Below are positions 44,580 through 54,574 of a DNA stretch of 64,000 bases, piece by piece. Position numbers and translations under genes: made by a program. The first letter of the stretch is position 1. The number at the start of each line of letters is the position of its first letter. A model generated the notes under the pieces. That model was not told the DNA's origin. It was given only the letters and a program-made list of their open reading frames with translations, and did no database searches. Location: assembly GCF_000368585.1 (NCBI RefSeq), contig NZ_KB849556.1:1-64000 (forward strand), written 5' to 3'. Origin of the DNA: Acinetobacter venetianus RAG-1 = CIP 110063 (GTDB taxonomy: Bacteria; Pseudomonadota; Gammaproteobacteria; Pseudomonadales; Moraxellaceae).

Positions 44580-45868
44580 ATCCAGAACCATCGGTTTATC
44601 ACAAACGTCGTCATGCGGCACGCACGACAGACGAGTATCTTTTTCATCAGTTAGTTCCTTATCTTGGTAATAAGCGTCGTCTGCTACATTTGATTCTTGA
44701 AGCACTTGAAATTACTGGAACACTGAATAGTAAGAAAAAGAACCCACCGATTTTTGCGGATTTCTTTGCAGGAAGTGGCGTAGTATCTCGTTTGGCCCGT
44801 CAAAATGGTTATCGTGTGATTGCCAATGACTGGGAACCGTATAGTCACGCACTGAACCATGCTATTTTGGCTTCAGTGGATGCGCCAGCGTTTAAAGAAT
44901 TAGGTGGTTATCAAAAAGCGATTGATTATTTAAATCGGTTGCCTGAAGTTAAAGGCTGGGTTACGCACAACTTATGTCCTCGAAATGACGACGTATATGA
45001 TCCTGCCCGTGACCGTTTGTTCTTCAAACGTCGTAATGGCATGCGTATTGATGCGATTCGTCAGCAAATCGCAACGTGGCAAGCTCAAGGTGCAATTAAC
45101 GATGTTGAAATGAGTGCGTTACTAGCACCATTACTTTATTCGGCAAGTTTTGTTAGTAATACCAGTGGCGTATTTAAAAGTTTTCACCAAGGCTGGGGCG
45201 GGCGTACACAAACTGCTTTAGAGCGTATCGAGTCTTTATTGTGGTTAACGCCAAGTCGTTTCTGTGAAATGGGCGATACGAAGCGTCCTGCCGCAGAAGT
45301 GTGGTGTGTAGATGCACAGCATTTAGCAAATCAAATGAGTAGTTTTGAGGTTGATGTTGCTTATCTTGATCCGCCGTATAATCAACATGCCTATAGTAGT
45401 AATTACCATGTATTGAATGCCTTAACGCTATGGGATCAGGTGGATTTACCTCCTCCAGATACCAAAGGCTTTAAGAGTGGTATTGATCGTGCGTGGCGTA
45501 AAGAACGTCCAAGCCCATATAATTCATCAAAGCATGCTAAAGATGCTTATGAGAAATTATTAAATACGATTAACGCACGCTATATATTGACCAGTTATTC
45601 GACTGATGGAAACATTGAGCCGAAGGATTTGCTGACAGCCAATTTGAAGCGTGGCAAAGTCACGTTATTGACCCAAGATGTCCCTCGTTATCGCGTGAGT
45701 AAGCAACGTCAATCTGAGCGTGCACGTGTATTGGAATTTATCGTGATTACGGATACGCATGCGAAGTCAGGCCCACCGTTAAGACAATTACTGGGGCAGC
45801 TTTATCACTTTGCCGAATTAGGCGGAGTTGATACTTCTGGTAATAGTACTCAGCTTGCACTTTGGTAG
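44576..45868 (+). CDS. DNA adenine methyltransferase (D12 class-like), orphan
   Basis: This 430-aa putative N6-adenine methyltransferase has the SAM motif I, F-A-D-F-F-A-G-S-G-V-V (about residues 60-70), and the catalytic D-P-P-Y (Y-L-D-P-P-Y-N-Q-H-A-Y-S-S-N-Y, about 264). N-terminal P-Y-L-G-N-K-R-R-L is the D12-class start. No restriction enzyme gene is nearby, so it is an orphan, probably epigenetic enzyme. From memory, an A. baumannii protein in this genomic place (A1S_0222, AamA) was reported as an adenine methyltransferase; I cannot verify target specificity here. It overlaps ribD by 4 bp. Confidence 0.85.
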   Translation: MNPEPSVYHKRRHAARTTDEYLFHQLVPYLGNKRRLLHLILEALEITGTLNSKKKNPPIFADFFAGSGVVSRLARQNGYRVIANDWEPYSHALNHAILASVDAPAFKELGGYQKAIDYLNRLPEVKGWVTHNLCPRNDDVYDPARDRLFFKRRNGMRIDAIRQQIATWQAQGAINDVEMSALLAPLLYSASFVSNTSGVFKSFHQGWGGRTQTALERIESLLWLTPSRFCEMGDTKRPAAEVWCVDAQHLANQMSSFEVDVAYLDPPYNQHAYSSNYHVLNALTLWDQVDLPPPDTKGFKSGIDRAWRKERPSPYNSSKHAKDAYEKLLNTINARYILTSYSTDGNIEPKDLLTANLKRGKVTLLTQDVPRYRVSKQRQSERARVLEFIVITDTHAKSGPPLRQLLGQLYHFAELGGVDTSGNSTQLALW

Positions 45869-45873
45869 TTTGA

Positions 45874-45909
45874 AAAACACCACTTCGAGCAATCAAAGTG
45901 GTGTTTTTG
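45874..45909 (+). terminator. Terminator of nrdR-ribD-methyltransferase
   Basis: AAAACACCACTT pairs with AAGTGGTGTTTT across a short loop, followed by a T-run. Confidence 0.88.
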
Positions 45910-46263
45910 TATCAACTATTTCTAGCAAATCGGTTAATTAGATTAACTAAATCGGTTTATGAGATAAATATCTGTTTTTATAATAAAAATCTCTCATTTT
46001 TCCGCGTAAAATTCGTGTAGAAAATATTTTGGTATTTTCTTTTAACTCTCATTTTATTTTAAGTTTTTAATTTAAAAACAGTAATTTGTGGTGATTTTAA
46101 TATTTGGTTTAAAGAGAATTACATCTTATTTTTTATAGAGAATAATTTTACTAATCGTTCAAAAAATTACCAAATGATATTGACCATAATAGAGAATAAA
46201 TATAATTTGCCGTCCTTAATTTAGGGTCTTGCCTATTTGCAGCGATGACCAAGAGAGGTTGTT
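45910..46263. other. 354-bp AT-rich gap before the aquaglyceroporin gene
   Basis: I see no gene and no clear operator. The last 60 bases hold the likely leader of the MIP gene with AGAGAGG as ribosome site. Short AT-rich repeats such as TTAATTAGATTAA (45942-45954) are probably incidental. Confidence 0.5.
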
Positions 46264-47106
46264 ATGAGTCGCTCGGAACCCACCTTATTGGGGCAATGTG
46301 TAGCAGAGTTTTTCGCTACCGCAGTTTTTCTATCATTTGGTATTGGTGTGGTTGCTGCACTTAAACTTGCAGGGGCAAGTTTGGGGTTGTGGGAAATTAG
46401 CTTAGTGTGGGGCCTTGCTGTTGCATTGGCTGTCTACCTCTCGGCAGGTATTTCTGGTGCGCATCTGAACCCAGCTGTGACGATTGCATTGGCTTTATTT
46501 GCAGGTTTTGATAAACGCAAAGTGCCTTTCTATATCATTTCCCAAGTGGCTGGCGCTGCTTTAGGTGCTCTTCTGGTTTATAGCTTATATAGCAATCTAT
46601 TTATCGATTATGAGCAAAGTCATAATATGGTTCGTGGTAGTGTTGAAAGTCTAGAGTTGGCAGGAATTTTTTCAACCTATCCTCATCATTTGCTTTCTAT
46701 TGGGCAAGCGTTCATGGTTGAAATGTTTATTACCATGTTGCTGCTTTGGTTGATTATGGCGATTGGCGATGATGGTAATGGTTTGCCGCGTGGGCCGTTA
46801 GCTCCGCTGTTAGTGGGTCTGTTGGTGGCGGTTATTGGTGCATCATTTGGTCCATTGACAGGCTTTGCAATGAATCCTGCGCGTGACTTTGGCCCGAAAA
46901 TAGTGGCTTATTTTTCAGGATGGGGTCCTATTGCTTTTACGGGTGGGCGGGATATTCCTTATTTTATCGTTCCGATTATTGCTCCGATTGTTGGTGCTTG
47001 CTTGGGGGTATTGGGATATAAATTATTTTTTAGTCATTTCTTGGTTAACCATCAAGTCGAAGTTAAATCGAACACTGAAAAGCAAATTTCAGAAATGCAG
47101 TCTTGA
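46264..47106 (+). CDS. MIP family channel, aquaglyceroporin (GlpF-like)
   Basis: This 280-aa six-span channel has both half-helix NPA boxes: H-L-N-P-A-V-T (about residues 66-72) and F-A-M-N-P-A-R-D-F-G-P-K (about 200-211). Asp after the second NPAR, and the insertions around it, mark the glycerol-facilitator group and not a strict water channel. It would carry glycerol and similar small polyols across the inner membrane. No glycerol kinase gene is adjacent. Confidence 0.9.
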   Translation: MSRSEPTLLGQCVAEFFATAVFLSFGIGVVAALKLAGASLGLWEISLVWGLAVALAVYLSAGISGAHLNPAVTIALALFAGFDKRKVPFYIISQVAGAALGALLVYSLYSNLFIDYEQSHNMVRGSVESLELAGIFSTYPHHLLSIGQAFMVEMFITMLLLWLIMAIGDDGNGLPRGPLAPLLVGLLVAVIGASFGPLTGFAMNPARDFGPKIVAYFSGWGPIAFTGGRDIPYFIVPIIAPIVGACLGVLGYKLFFSHFLVNHQVEVKSNTEKQISEMQS

Positions 47107-47130
47107 TAAGCGAAGATGAATGAGATGTAT

Positions 47131-47159
47131 AAGGGCGATCAAAGGATTGCCCTTTTTTT
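47131..47159 (+). terminator. Terminator of the MIP gene
   Basis: AAGGGCGATC pairs with GATTGCCCTT (one G-T pair) around AAAG, followed by a T-run. Confidence 0.85.
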
Positions 47160-47265
47160 GTGGAGGGGGATTTGAGCGAAGGGTGGCTTGTTATCTCTAG
47201 TCCTTTGTTTTAAGGTATCTGATTCACGCTGGCACGTACTTGAATAAAGGTAGGTTATAAGTCTC

Positions 47266-47925
47266 ATGTTTACAGGTATTATTGAAAGTTTAGGTAAGGT
47301 TGAGAGCCTGCAAAGTGTGGGCGGTGATGTACGCTTGCGTATTCAAACTGATTTAGATATGTCTGATGTGCATTTGGGTGATTCAATTGCAACCAATGGA
47401 ATCTGTTTAACAGTGATTGAATGGGGCAGTAACTGGTATGCAGCAGATGTTTCTCGTGAAAGTTTGAATCGAACCACTTTAGGTCAATGGAAAGTGGGCC
47501 AAGCTGTGAATGTGGAAAAGGCAATGTTGCCAACCACGCGTTTTGGCGGACATATTGTCAGTGGTCATGTTGATGGTTTGGGTGAAATTACTTTGGTTCG
47601 TGAAGATGCACGTTCATTATATTTTGAAGTGACGGCACCTGTTGAGTTAGCTAAATATTTAGCAGAAAAAGGCTCAGTGACTGTGGATGGTATTAGCCTG
47701 ACGATTAATCATTTACGTGGCAATATTTTGAGTTTAAATCTGATTCCACATACAGCAGAACGTACCAATATCGGTACTTGGCAAGTGGGTACGAAAGTGA
47801 ATTTAGAAGTTGATGTGCTAGCACGTTATATCGAGCGCTTATTGTTAGGTGATAAAGCGGCAGAGCAGAAATCAGAATCCAATATCAGCATGGCTTTCTT
47901 AGCTGAAAATGGTTTTTTAAAATAA
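47266..47925 (+). CDS. ribE: Riboflavin synthase, alpha subunit
   Basis: This 219-aa enzyme makes riboflavin from two molecules of dimethyl-ribityllumazine. It consists of two lumazine-binding repeats: residues 1-96 starting M-F-T-G-I-I-E, and about 98-195 starting G-G-H-I-V-S-G-H-V-D-G. The trimerisation helix lies at the C-terminus. It is unlinked from ribD by three genes. The usual FMN riboswitch core is not visible upstream. Called ribE (or ribC, depending on nomenclature). Confidence 0.95.
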   Translation: MFTGIIESLGKVESLQSVGGDVRLRIQTDLDMSDVHLGDSIATNGICLTVIEWGSNWYAADVSRESLNRTTLGQWKVGQAVNVEKAMLPTTRFGGHIVSGHVDGLGEITLVREDARSLYFEVTAPVELAKYLAEKGSVTVDGISLTINHLRGNILSLNLIPHTAERTNIGTWQVGTKVNLEVDVLARYIERLLLGDKAAEQKSESNISMAFLAENGFLK

Positions 47926-47936
47926 TAGACCTGAAT

Positions 47937-47966
47937 AAAAAGCCCAGTTCAAACTGGGCTTTTTAT
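47937..47966. terminator. Bidirectional terminator after ribE
   Basis: AAAAAGCCCAGTT pairs with AACTGGGCTTTTT around CA, with A- and T-rich flanks on both sides. Confidence 0.88.
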
Positions 47967-48592
47967 TACTTTTCATCTGAGAATTCATTGTTCTTTAGAA
48001 TATATTCGATTTCATCTTGAGCTAGAGCATGCAACTTGGCGCGGAAAACAGTGACGGCCTGTTCAATGAGGCTTTCTGCTTCCAGTTCCAAGCGTACACG
48101 TACACTTTCTAACTCAGATAAAATCTGTTGATCGTCAATAACCAAACGTTGCGGTTGCGCAAAGTCGATACTCGGTTGCTCAGGATTTGTTTGATAACGT
48201 TCAGTCTGTTGAGCAATTTCTTGATCAATATGATTGCGTAAAGCCACTAAGTTTTCAGTTTGTTGCTCAAATTGCTTTGCTTCATCGGCATGGAGCTGGG
48301 CAGCGTACGCTGCTTCAGCGGCACGTTTCTCTTCTAAGGCTTTCTCAAGTGCAAGTTGCTTGCGAATGCGCGCTTGTTCAATTAATTCTGCTTTGAGATC
48401 AGCATAGGCTTGTTCAATACGCTGTTGCGAAATTTGTTGAGCCTTTTCCTCATCAAATTTCCACGTTTGAATTGATGTTTGTGGTTGCAGCAGGTCACAG
48501 ATGCGCGCTAGATCTTCCTGATAGGTTTGACGAACAGCTTCAGGGGTGTTGAGCCAACGTTTCTTAAAGTCCTGACCTACATTTAATGCCAC
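47966..48592 (-). CDS. Coiled-coil protein of unknown function
   Basis: This 208-aa highly charged protein is rich in Glu, Gln and Ala, with long heptad stretches (about residues 45-135 and 150-200). It has no signal peptide or membrane span. I do not recognise it by name. It is the last gene after holC and pepA on the same strand, 35 bp beyond holC, so probably part of that transcript. It could be a structural or complex-assembly factor, but that is a guess. Confidence 0.7.
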   Translation of the reverse strand: MALNVGQDFKKRWLNTPEAVRQTYQEDLARICDLLQPQTSIQTWKFDEEKAQQISQQRIEQAYADLKAELIEQARIRKQLALEKALEEKRAAEAAYAAQLHADEAKQFEQQTENLVALRNHIDQEIAQQTERYQTNPEQPSIDFAQPQRLVIDDQQILSELESVRVRLELEAESLIEQAVTVFRAKLHALAQDEIEYILKNNEFSDEK

Positions 48593-48627
48593 ACGATACT
48601 CCTCAAATGATCTGATCTCATACAGAT

Positions 48628-49047
48628 TTATAATTTAAATGTCCGAGGCTCAATGCCTAAACGACGATACAATTTAAATTTTTCTCGCCCGATCTGCTTA
48701 GCAGTCTCATTATTTTCAATAATCTCGATAATGTGGCGAAAATCTTGAGTTAGTTCAAGTGCATGATTGTTAAAATTAAACACGATCCAATCTTTCGATG
48801 GTGGAAGTTCTGCGGAAATACAAACTGCACTGTTTGGCGTATCAATACCATGCGGGATAAAACTAAGTTGGTCGAAAGTCCAAAGTTTCTCCTCGAGTTC
48901 AGTTTGTAATTCTGAATCAGTACAATGCCACCAGATTTGAGGATGCTTATTCAGAATTTTGCGACATAGGCGGCAAGCACTTTCGACTTGCCGTTCTGTA
49001 CTATTTTCAAAGAGATAAAAACTAATCTGCGGGTTCACTAACATCAA
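48628..49047 (-). CDS. holC: DNA polymerase III chi subunit
   Basis: This 139-aa chi subunit (PF04364) connects the clamp loader to single-strand binding protein. It has the family outline: Q-I-S-F-Y-L-F near the start, C-R-L-C-R-K-I-L, L-W-T-F, F-I-P-H-G-I and, near the end, K-L-Y-R-R-L-G. It starts 3 bp after the pepA stop. The pepA-holC order is typical of gammaproteobacteria. Confidence 0.88.
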   Translation of the reverse strand: MMLVNPQISFYLFENSTERQVESACRLCRKILNKHPQIWWHCTDSELQTELEEKLWTFDQLSFIPHGIDTPNSAVCISAELPPSKDWIVFNFNNHALELTQDFRHIIEIIENNETAKQIGREKFKLYRRLGIEPRTFKL

Positions 49048-49050
49048 ACC

Positions 49051-50499
49051 TTAATGATTAGTCTGAGCACGATTTGCTAAAAATTGCATGAGCAATGGAA
49101 CTGGACGACCTGTTGCACCTTTGGCTGCACCGGATAACCATGCTGTACCTGCAACGTCTAAGTGTGCCCAACGGTATTCACGGGTAAAGCGTTCAAGGAA
49201 GCAAGCCGCTGTAATCGCGCCACCATGTGGCCCACCGATATTGGCTATATCAGCAAAAGGCGTATCGAGTAGTTCTTGGTATTCTTCCATTACTGGCATA
49301 CGCCATACACGGTCAAGTGATTGTTCGCCAGCTTGGAGTAGATCTTGAGCGAGTTCATCATCAGGCGTAAATAAGCCGCTCACTACTTTGCCAAGTGCAA
49401 CAACACATGCACCTGTGAGAGTTGCGATATCAATCACAAGGGCAGGGTTGAAGCGTTTGATATAGGTCAATGTATCACACAGTACTAAGCGGCCTTCAGC
49501 ATCGGTATTTAGGATTTCAACCGTTTGACCGCTCATCGTTGTGACAATATCACCCGGACGTGTAGCATGGCCTGATGGCATATTTTCAGCAGCAGCAATT
49601 GCACCTACGACATGAATTGGAAGTTTTGCTTCACAAAGTGCTTGCATCGTACCGAGAACGGAAGCAGCGCCGCACATATCGAATTTCATCTCGTCCATGC
49701 CAGCACCAGGTTTAAGCGAAATACCACCTGTATCGAAAGTTACGCCTTTACCCACAAAGACAATAGGTGCTTGATCAGTATTGGCATTATATTCTAGTGT
49801 AACGATACGACCTGGACGATCTGAACCTTTGCTGACGGCAAGAAATGCGTACATGCCAAGGTCAGCCATTTGCTGCTCATCTAATACGGTGACTTTAAGT
49901 AAATCAGGGTATTGTTTTGCCAATGCGAGTGCTTGATCTGCAAGATATTCTGGGAAGCAAATATTGCCTGGACGGTTACCCAAATCACGCGCGTAGCTCT
50001 GGCCAGACTGTACTGCATGGATCAAGTTCAATTGCGCTTCATTTAAAGATGTTTGGCTTGCGATGAGATCAATCGTTTCTAAAACAAATTCGTTCTTTTT
50101 CGACTTAAATTCATCATAACCATAAGCAGCTTGAGTGAGGCTAAGTGCAAACAAATGATGTAAATCAGTTGGTAATGCAGATAAATCGACACTAATTTGT
50201 TTAAATTTATTTTGTGATGATTTGATAATGGTTTGTGCGAGTTTTGCTAATTTAATCGCTTTTAACTCATTACTTTTACCCAATCCAAGGATTTGAGCAT
50301 TTGGTTGTGCAGCAATTTTTGCAATCAGTGCTAAGTTTTCATTAAAACCTGCTTTGAATTGAGTTGCGATAATAGATTCTTCTAGGTCTTTGATTTGGTA
50401 TGAATTTAAATTTTGTTGTAGTTGTTCTGAATCAACCAAAATCCATAAAGATTCACTAGATGATTGCGCAGGAAGGGTGGTGTGCAGGGTAAATTTCAT
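49051..50499 (-). CDS. pepA: Leucyl aminopeptidase (cytosol aminopeptidase, PepA)
   Basis: This 482-aa M17 aminopeptidase has a variable N-terminal domain and a C-terminal catalytic domain (about residues 170-480). The di-metal and active-site motifs are [18 protein letters not shown] and [10 protein letters not shown]. It trims N-terminal residues from peptides in the cytoplasm; E. coli PepA also binds DNA. It is divergent from lptF, first of pepA-holC-coiled-coil. Confidence 0.95.
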   Translation of the reverse strand: MKFTLHTTLPAQSSSESLWILVDSEQLQQNLNSYQIKDLEESIIATQFKAGFNENLALIAKIAAQPNAQILGLGKSNELKAIKLAKLAQTIIKSSQNKFKQISVDLSALPTDLHHLFALSLTQAAYGYDEFKSKKNEFVLETIDLIASQTSLNEAQLNLIHAVQSGQSYARDLGNRPGNICFPEYLADQALALAKQYPDLLKVTVLDEQQMADLGMYAFLAVSKGSDRPGRIVTLEYNANTDQAPIVFVGKGVTFDTGGISLKPGAGMDEMKFDMCGAASVLGTMQALCEAKLPIHVVGAIAAAENMPSGHATRPGDIVTTMSGQTVEILNTDAEGRLVLCDTLTYIKRFNPALVIDIATLTGACVVALGKVVSGLFTPDDELAQDLLQAGEQSLDRVWRMPVMEEYQELLDTPFADIANIGGPHGGAITAACFLERFTREYRWAHLDVAGTAWLSGAAKGATGRPVPLLMQFLANRAQTNH

Positions 50500-50656
50500 T
50501 GTTTATATAAAACCTAATGCATAAAAAACAGAGATCATTCCATTAAACACTTTCAGATATGAGGTTGCAATCCGCAACAAGCGATAGGTTTTATATTTTT
50601 AACATTCGGGTAAACTAGCACTACCCCTCGATTGGTCTATTTTTGGAAGCATTACT

Positions 50657-51757
50657 TTGATTATTCGGCGTTACCTCGTCAAACAAGTGGTGTCCACCTC
50701 TCTGGTTGTGACTGCCTTACTCACGTTAATTATCATGGGTGGTCAGTTAATCAAGATATTTGGACGAGCTGCACAAGGTCGTTTGGATGCTGGCGTGCTG
50801 CTCAGTATTATTGCTTATCGTCTGCCAGAATTCTTAACTTTGATTCTGCCATTAGGTTTCTTTATTGGTCTAATGTTGGTATTTGGTCGTCTGTATGTCG
50901 ATCATGAAATGGCAGTTTTGAATGGCAGTGGGGTCAGTCGAAATCAATTAGCAAGATTATTGCTGCCGATGACTTTGGTTTATTTGTTTGTTCAGTCATT
51001 TTTAATGTTCTGGGGTTCGTCATCAGGCATACGTGCTTATGAAAATTTGATGCAAACCCAAGCCGTTCGTGCGGGTTTTGATTTAGTTCGACCGAGAGAG
51101 TTTATTTCCTCAGGCCCTTATACAATTTATGCGGGTTCTCTTTCAGAAGATCGAAAGAACTTAAAAGACATTTTCTATTATCAAAAAGCAGATCGTGAAG
51201 ATAAGCCAGACGTCATGATTCTGGCAAAAGAAGCGACACGCGTTGAAATGGCGAACGACACGGCAAACGTAGTTGACTTGGTACAAGGTCGCCGTTATGA
51301 AATTTATCCAAATCAGCCAAGATATACGCAAGCCGAATTTCAGTCTTATCGTTTACGTTTAGAAAATGATAAGGATGTTAAATTTGAAAGTGATGATGTT
51401 GAAGCATTATCAATGAGTAAGTTGTGGCAAAAACGTGACGACTCAGTTGTTAGAAGTGAATTGGGTTGGCGAATTTTCGGTCCTTTTGTCATTGTCGTTG
51501 CATTAATGTTAGCTGTGGCGTTGTCTGAAGTGAGTCCTCGACAAGGTCGTTATTATCGTCTTATTCCTTCAATTTTTATTTTTGCCAGCTTAATTGTATT
51601 GATGATCGCGATTAAGACTCGTATTAGTAAAGGTGAGTTGGATGTTTGGGCATATCCAGCAGCATTGCTAATTTATGCAACTGCTGCGGCAATTTTTGCA
51701 CGTAAACAAAAGTTAGCACCAAAAATTAAGAAAAGTATTCAGCGAGTGGGGTTGTGA
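50657..51757 (+). CDS. lptF: LPS export ABC transporter permease LptF
   Basis: This 366-aa permease of the LptB2FG complex lifts lipopolysaccharide (or lipooligosaccharide in this genus) from the inner membrane. Three spans at each end (about residues 12-115 and 275-355) flank a beta-jellyroll periplasmic domain. The start is TTG at 50657 with GGAAG upstream, and the protein begins I-I-R-R-Y-L-V-K-Q-V as in the family. Its stop overlaps lptG (TGATG). Confidence 0.92.
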   Translation: MIIRRYLVKQVVSTSLVVTALLTLIIMGGQLIKIFGRAAQGRLDAGVLLSIIAYRLPEFLTLILPLGFFIGLMLVFGRLYVDHEMAVLNGSGVSRNQLARLLLPMTLVYLFVQSFLMFWGSSSGIRAYENLMQTQAVRAGFDLVRPREFISSGPYTIYAGSLSEDRKNLKDIFYYQKADREDKPDVMILAKEATRVEMANDTANVVDLVQGRRYEIYPNQPRYTQAEFQSYRLRLENDKDVKFESDDVEALSMSKLWQKRDDSVVRSELGWRIFGPFVIVVALMLAVALSEVSPRQGRYYRLIPSIFIFASLIVLMIAIKTRISKGELDVWAYPAALLIYATAAAIFARKQKLAPKIKKSIQRVGL

Positions 51758-52827
51758 TGTTAGCACGTCGAATAGTTGCCAAACATGTCGTGAAAACCAC
51801 GGTTTTAGCGATGCTCGGAACCACGCTGGTCTTGTCATTTTTACAGATTTTATTTACCTATTTAGGTGAATTGGGTTCACTCAAAGATAACTATAACGCA
51901 TGGCAGGCTTTCCTCTATGTGTTGTGGGGTGCTCCAAGCTATTTATATGAGATTCTCCCTGTTGCTGCTTTGATTGGTTCAGTTTTAGGGTTGGGTGCTT
52001 TAGCATCTAACAGTGAATTGATTGTTATGCGCTCGATTGGTATTAGTCTGTGGCGTATCGTTGGCTGGGTTATGCGTTCAGCACTTTTATTGATTGTTTT
52101 ATCTTTTGTCTTAAGTGAGTGGGTGATCCCTTATACCAATGAAAAAGCACAAAGTATTAAGAAACAACGTAGTGTTGCCACTTTAGGTGAGGTCAAGGGG
52201 TATTGGTCACGCGAAGGTCAGCGCTTTACCTATATTGATTATGCGAACTCGCAAGGGCAATTGCGTAATATTCAGTCCATTGATTTTGATGAAAATTACC
52301 GCCTACAGTCTTTTATCACTGCTGATAAAGGTCAATTTGTTAAAGATGGTCAGTGGAATTTAGAGCAATCACATCAGGTTGATTTACTGGCTCAAGGGAA
52401 CGCTATTAAAACGGATCATGAGCAACAAGCTCTTGGTTTGGCTTTACAACCCAAATATGTACATATGGTGACTTTAGATCCAGATGATTTATCACCAAGT
52501 CAGCTGATTAGCTTCATGCAATATTTAAAAGAATATAGCCAAGTGCCGAAAACTTATGAGTTGGCTTTTTGGCAGAAAGTTTCATCTCCATTTGCCATGA
52601 TTGCATTGGTATTAATCGCCTGTTCGTTTATTTTCGGTCCTTTACGTCAACAATCGATGGGCTTCCGTTTGGTTATTGCCTTGTTCACGGGTCTTGGGTT
52701 TTTCTATCTACAAGATTTCTTGGGATATGCAAGTTTAGTGTATGCACCTTCGCCTGCGTGGTTTGTGTTATTGCCGATTCTCATGATGTTTGGGGTAGGC
52801 AGTTATTTGCTTTATCGAGCAAGATAA
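51757..52827 (+). CDS. lptG: LPS export ABC transporter permease LptG
   Basis: This 356-aa partner of LptF has the same layout: N-terminal spans, a periplasmic jellyroll (about residues 130-265) and C-terminal spans. It begins M-L-A-R-R-I-V-A-K-H-V. I chose ATG 51757, which overlaps the lptF stop by one base, over GTG 51754. LptB, the ATPase, is encoded elsewhere. Confidence 0.92.
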   Translation: MLARRIVAKHVVKTTVLAMLGTTLVLSFLQILFTYLGELGSLKDNYNAWQAFLYVLWGAPSYLYEILPVAALIGSVLGLGALASNSELIVMRSIGISLWRIVGWVMRSALLLIVLSFVLSEWVIPYTNEKAQSIKKQRSVATLGEVKGYWSREGQRFTYIDYANSQGQLRNIQSIDFDENYRLQSFITADKGQFVKDGQWNLEQSHQVDLLAQGNAIKTDHEQQALGLALQPKYVHMVTLDPDDLSPSQLISFMQYLKEYSQVPKTYELAFWQKVSSPFAMIALVLIACSFIFGPLRQQSMGFRLVIALFTGLGFFYLQDFLGYASLVYAPSPAWFVLLPILMMFGVGSYLLYRAR

Positions 52828-52944
52828 ACTGATTTGACAATTCTATCCTCAGCATTGAGGAAAGCCATGAGTTAGGTCGTAGAGAATTCGCTTAAATTTC
52901 GGTAAAATATGCCGATCAAATGATAGACAAACAGAGAGTCCATT

Positions 52945-54495
52945 ATGACGGATGCAAATGCTGGCAAAATTCCTCACGTTCTTGTAATTATGGATGGTGT
53001 GGGACATCGTGAAGCAGTTGAAGATAATGCGTATCTAGCAGCGAAAACACCAAACTTGACTGCGATGAAAGCAAAGCATCCAAATAGTTTAATCTCTGGT
53101 TCCGGCGAAGATGTTGGTTTACCTGATGGGCAAATGGGCAACTCCGAGGTTGGACACATGAACCTTGGTGCAGGTCGAGTGCTTTATCAGGACTTTACTC
53201 GTATTACTAAAGATATTCGTACAGGCGATTTCTTTGAGCATGAAGTGTTAGTGGATGCTGTAGAGAAAGCTAAAACAGCTAATGGCGTTGTTCATGTAAT
53301 GGGCTTGCTTTCTGAAGGTGGCGTTCACTCACATGAAGATCATATTGTGGCAATGTGTGAGCTTGCATTAAAGCGTGGCGCAACGGTTTATTTACATGCT
53401 TTCTTAGATGGTCGTGATACACCACCTCGTAGTGCCAAGCCGTCATTAGAAAAACTAGATGCACTTTTTGCACAATATCCAAATCAAGGTCGTATCGTTT
53501 CGATGATTGGTCGTTACTTTGCAATGGATCGTGATAATCGTTGGGATCGCGTAGAACAAGCCTACCGTTTGATGACAGAGGGTGAAGCGACTCGTGTAGC
53601 CAACAGTGCTGTAGAAGGCTTAGAGCTTGCTTATGCAGCAGAAGAGAATGATGAGTTTGTCAAAGCAACCCGTATTGGCGAAACTGTAAAAGTACAAGAT
53701 GGTGATAGCATTGTTTTCATGAATTTCCGTGCTGACCGTGCACGCGAAATTACCCGAGCTTTTGTCGAAAAAGACTTTGCCGGTTTTGAGCGTAAAGTTG
53801 TACCGAATTTATCTAAATTTGTCATGTTGACACGTTATCAAGCGAGCATTGATGCACCAGTTGCTTATATGCCTGAAGCATTAAAGAACTCCATTGGTGA
53901 ATATCTATCTAGTTTAGGTAAAACCCAATTGCGTATTGCTGAAACTGAGAAATATGCGCATGTGACGTTCTTCTTTAGTGGTGGCCGTGAAGATGAATAT
54001 GCTGGTGAAAAGCGTATCTTAATTCCATCACCAAACGTTGCAACTTATGATCTACAACCAGAAATGAGTGCAATCGAAGTGACTGATGAACTGGTGAACG
54101 CGATTAATTCTGGTGAGTTTGATTTGCTCGTTGTGAACTATGCAAACGGTGATATGGTCGGGCATACAGGTGTCTTTGATGCAGCTGTAAAAGCGGTCGA
54201 AACGGTCGATACATGTTTAGGTCGTGTTTATGATGCGGTGATGGCAAACAAAGGTCATATGTTAATTACGGCAGATCATGGTAACGTAGAGCAAATGCAA
54301 GACTATGATAGTGGTCAGGTTCATACTCAACATACCACTGAGTTAGTCCCCTTTATTTATGTCGGGCCAACACAGGCAACGATTGCAGAAGGTGGTGTAT
54401 TGGCGGATGTTGCTCCAACACTTTTGAATTTGATGCAAATTCCTGTACCAAGTGAAATGCAAGGTAAAAACTTAATTACATTACAATCAACCTAG
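52945..54495 (+). CDS. gpmI: 2,3-bisphosphoglycerate-independent phosphoglycerate mutase
   Basis: This 516-aa Mn2+-dependent mutase interconverts 3- and 2-phosphoglycerate in glycolysis and gluconeogenesis. The catalytic serine lies in M-G-N-S-E-V-G-H (about residue 68), with D-G-V-G near the start and T-A-D-H-G-N near residue 450. The length is normal. Shine-Dalgarno GAGAG is before the ATG. A hairpin TTCTTAT/ATAAGAA directly follows the stop (54496-54516). Confidence 0.95.
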   Translation: MTDANAGKIPHVLVIMDGVGHREAVEDNAYLAAKTPNLTAMKAKHPNSLISGSGEDVGLPDGQMGNSEVGHMNLGAGRVLYQDFTRITKDIRTGDFFEHEVLVDAVEKAKTANGVVHVMGLLSEGGVHSHEDHIVAMCELALKRGATVYLHAFLDGRDTPPRSAKPSLEKLDALFAQYPNQGRIVSMIGRYFAMDRDNRWDRVEQAYRLMTEGEATRVANSAVEGLELAYAAEENDEFVKATRIGETVKVQDGDSIVFMNFRADRAREITRAFVEKDFAGFERKVVPNLSKFVMLTRYQASIDAPVAYMPEALKNSIGEYLSSLGKTQLRIAETEKYAHVTFFFSGGREDEYAGEKRILIPSPNVATYDLQPEMSAIEVTDELVNAINSGEFDLLVVNYANGDMVGHTGVFDAAVKAVETVDTCLGRVYDAVMANKGHMLITADHGNVEQMQDYDSGQVHTQHTTELVPFIYVGPTQATIAEGGVLADVAPTLLNLMQIPVPSEMQGKNLITLQST

Positions 54496-54574
54496 TTCTT
54501 ATTTGTAAGATAAGAAAGTCCCTCTTATCCAATAGGGATTTAGGAAGATTTTATAAAATAAATAAGGTGAAAGA

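Noticed and set aside
47160..47265. FMN riboswitch before ribE
   Set aside because: The gap is only about 105 bp and the conserved RFN helices are absent.
54496..54540. Two small hairpins after gpmI as a proper terminator
   Set aside because: TTCTTAT/ATAAGAA and TCCCT/AGGGA are present but weak and lack a good T-run; not listed as a terminator.
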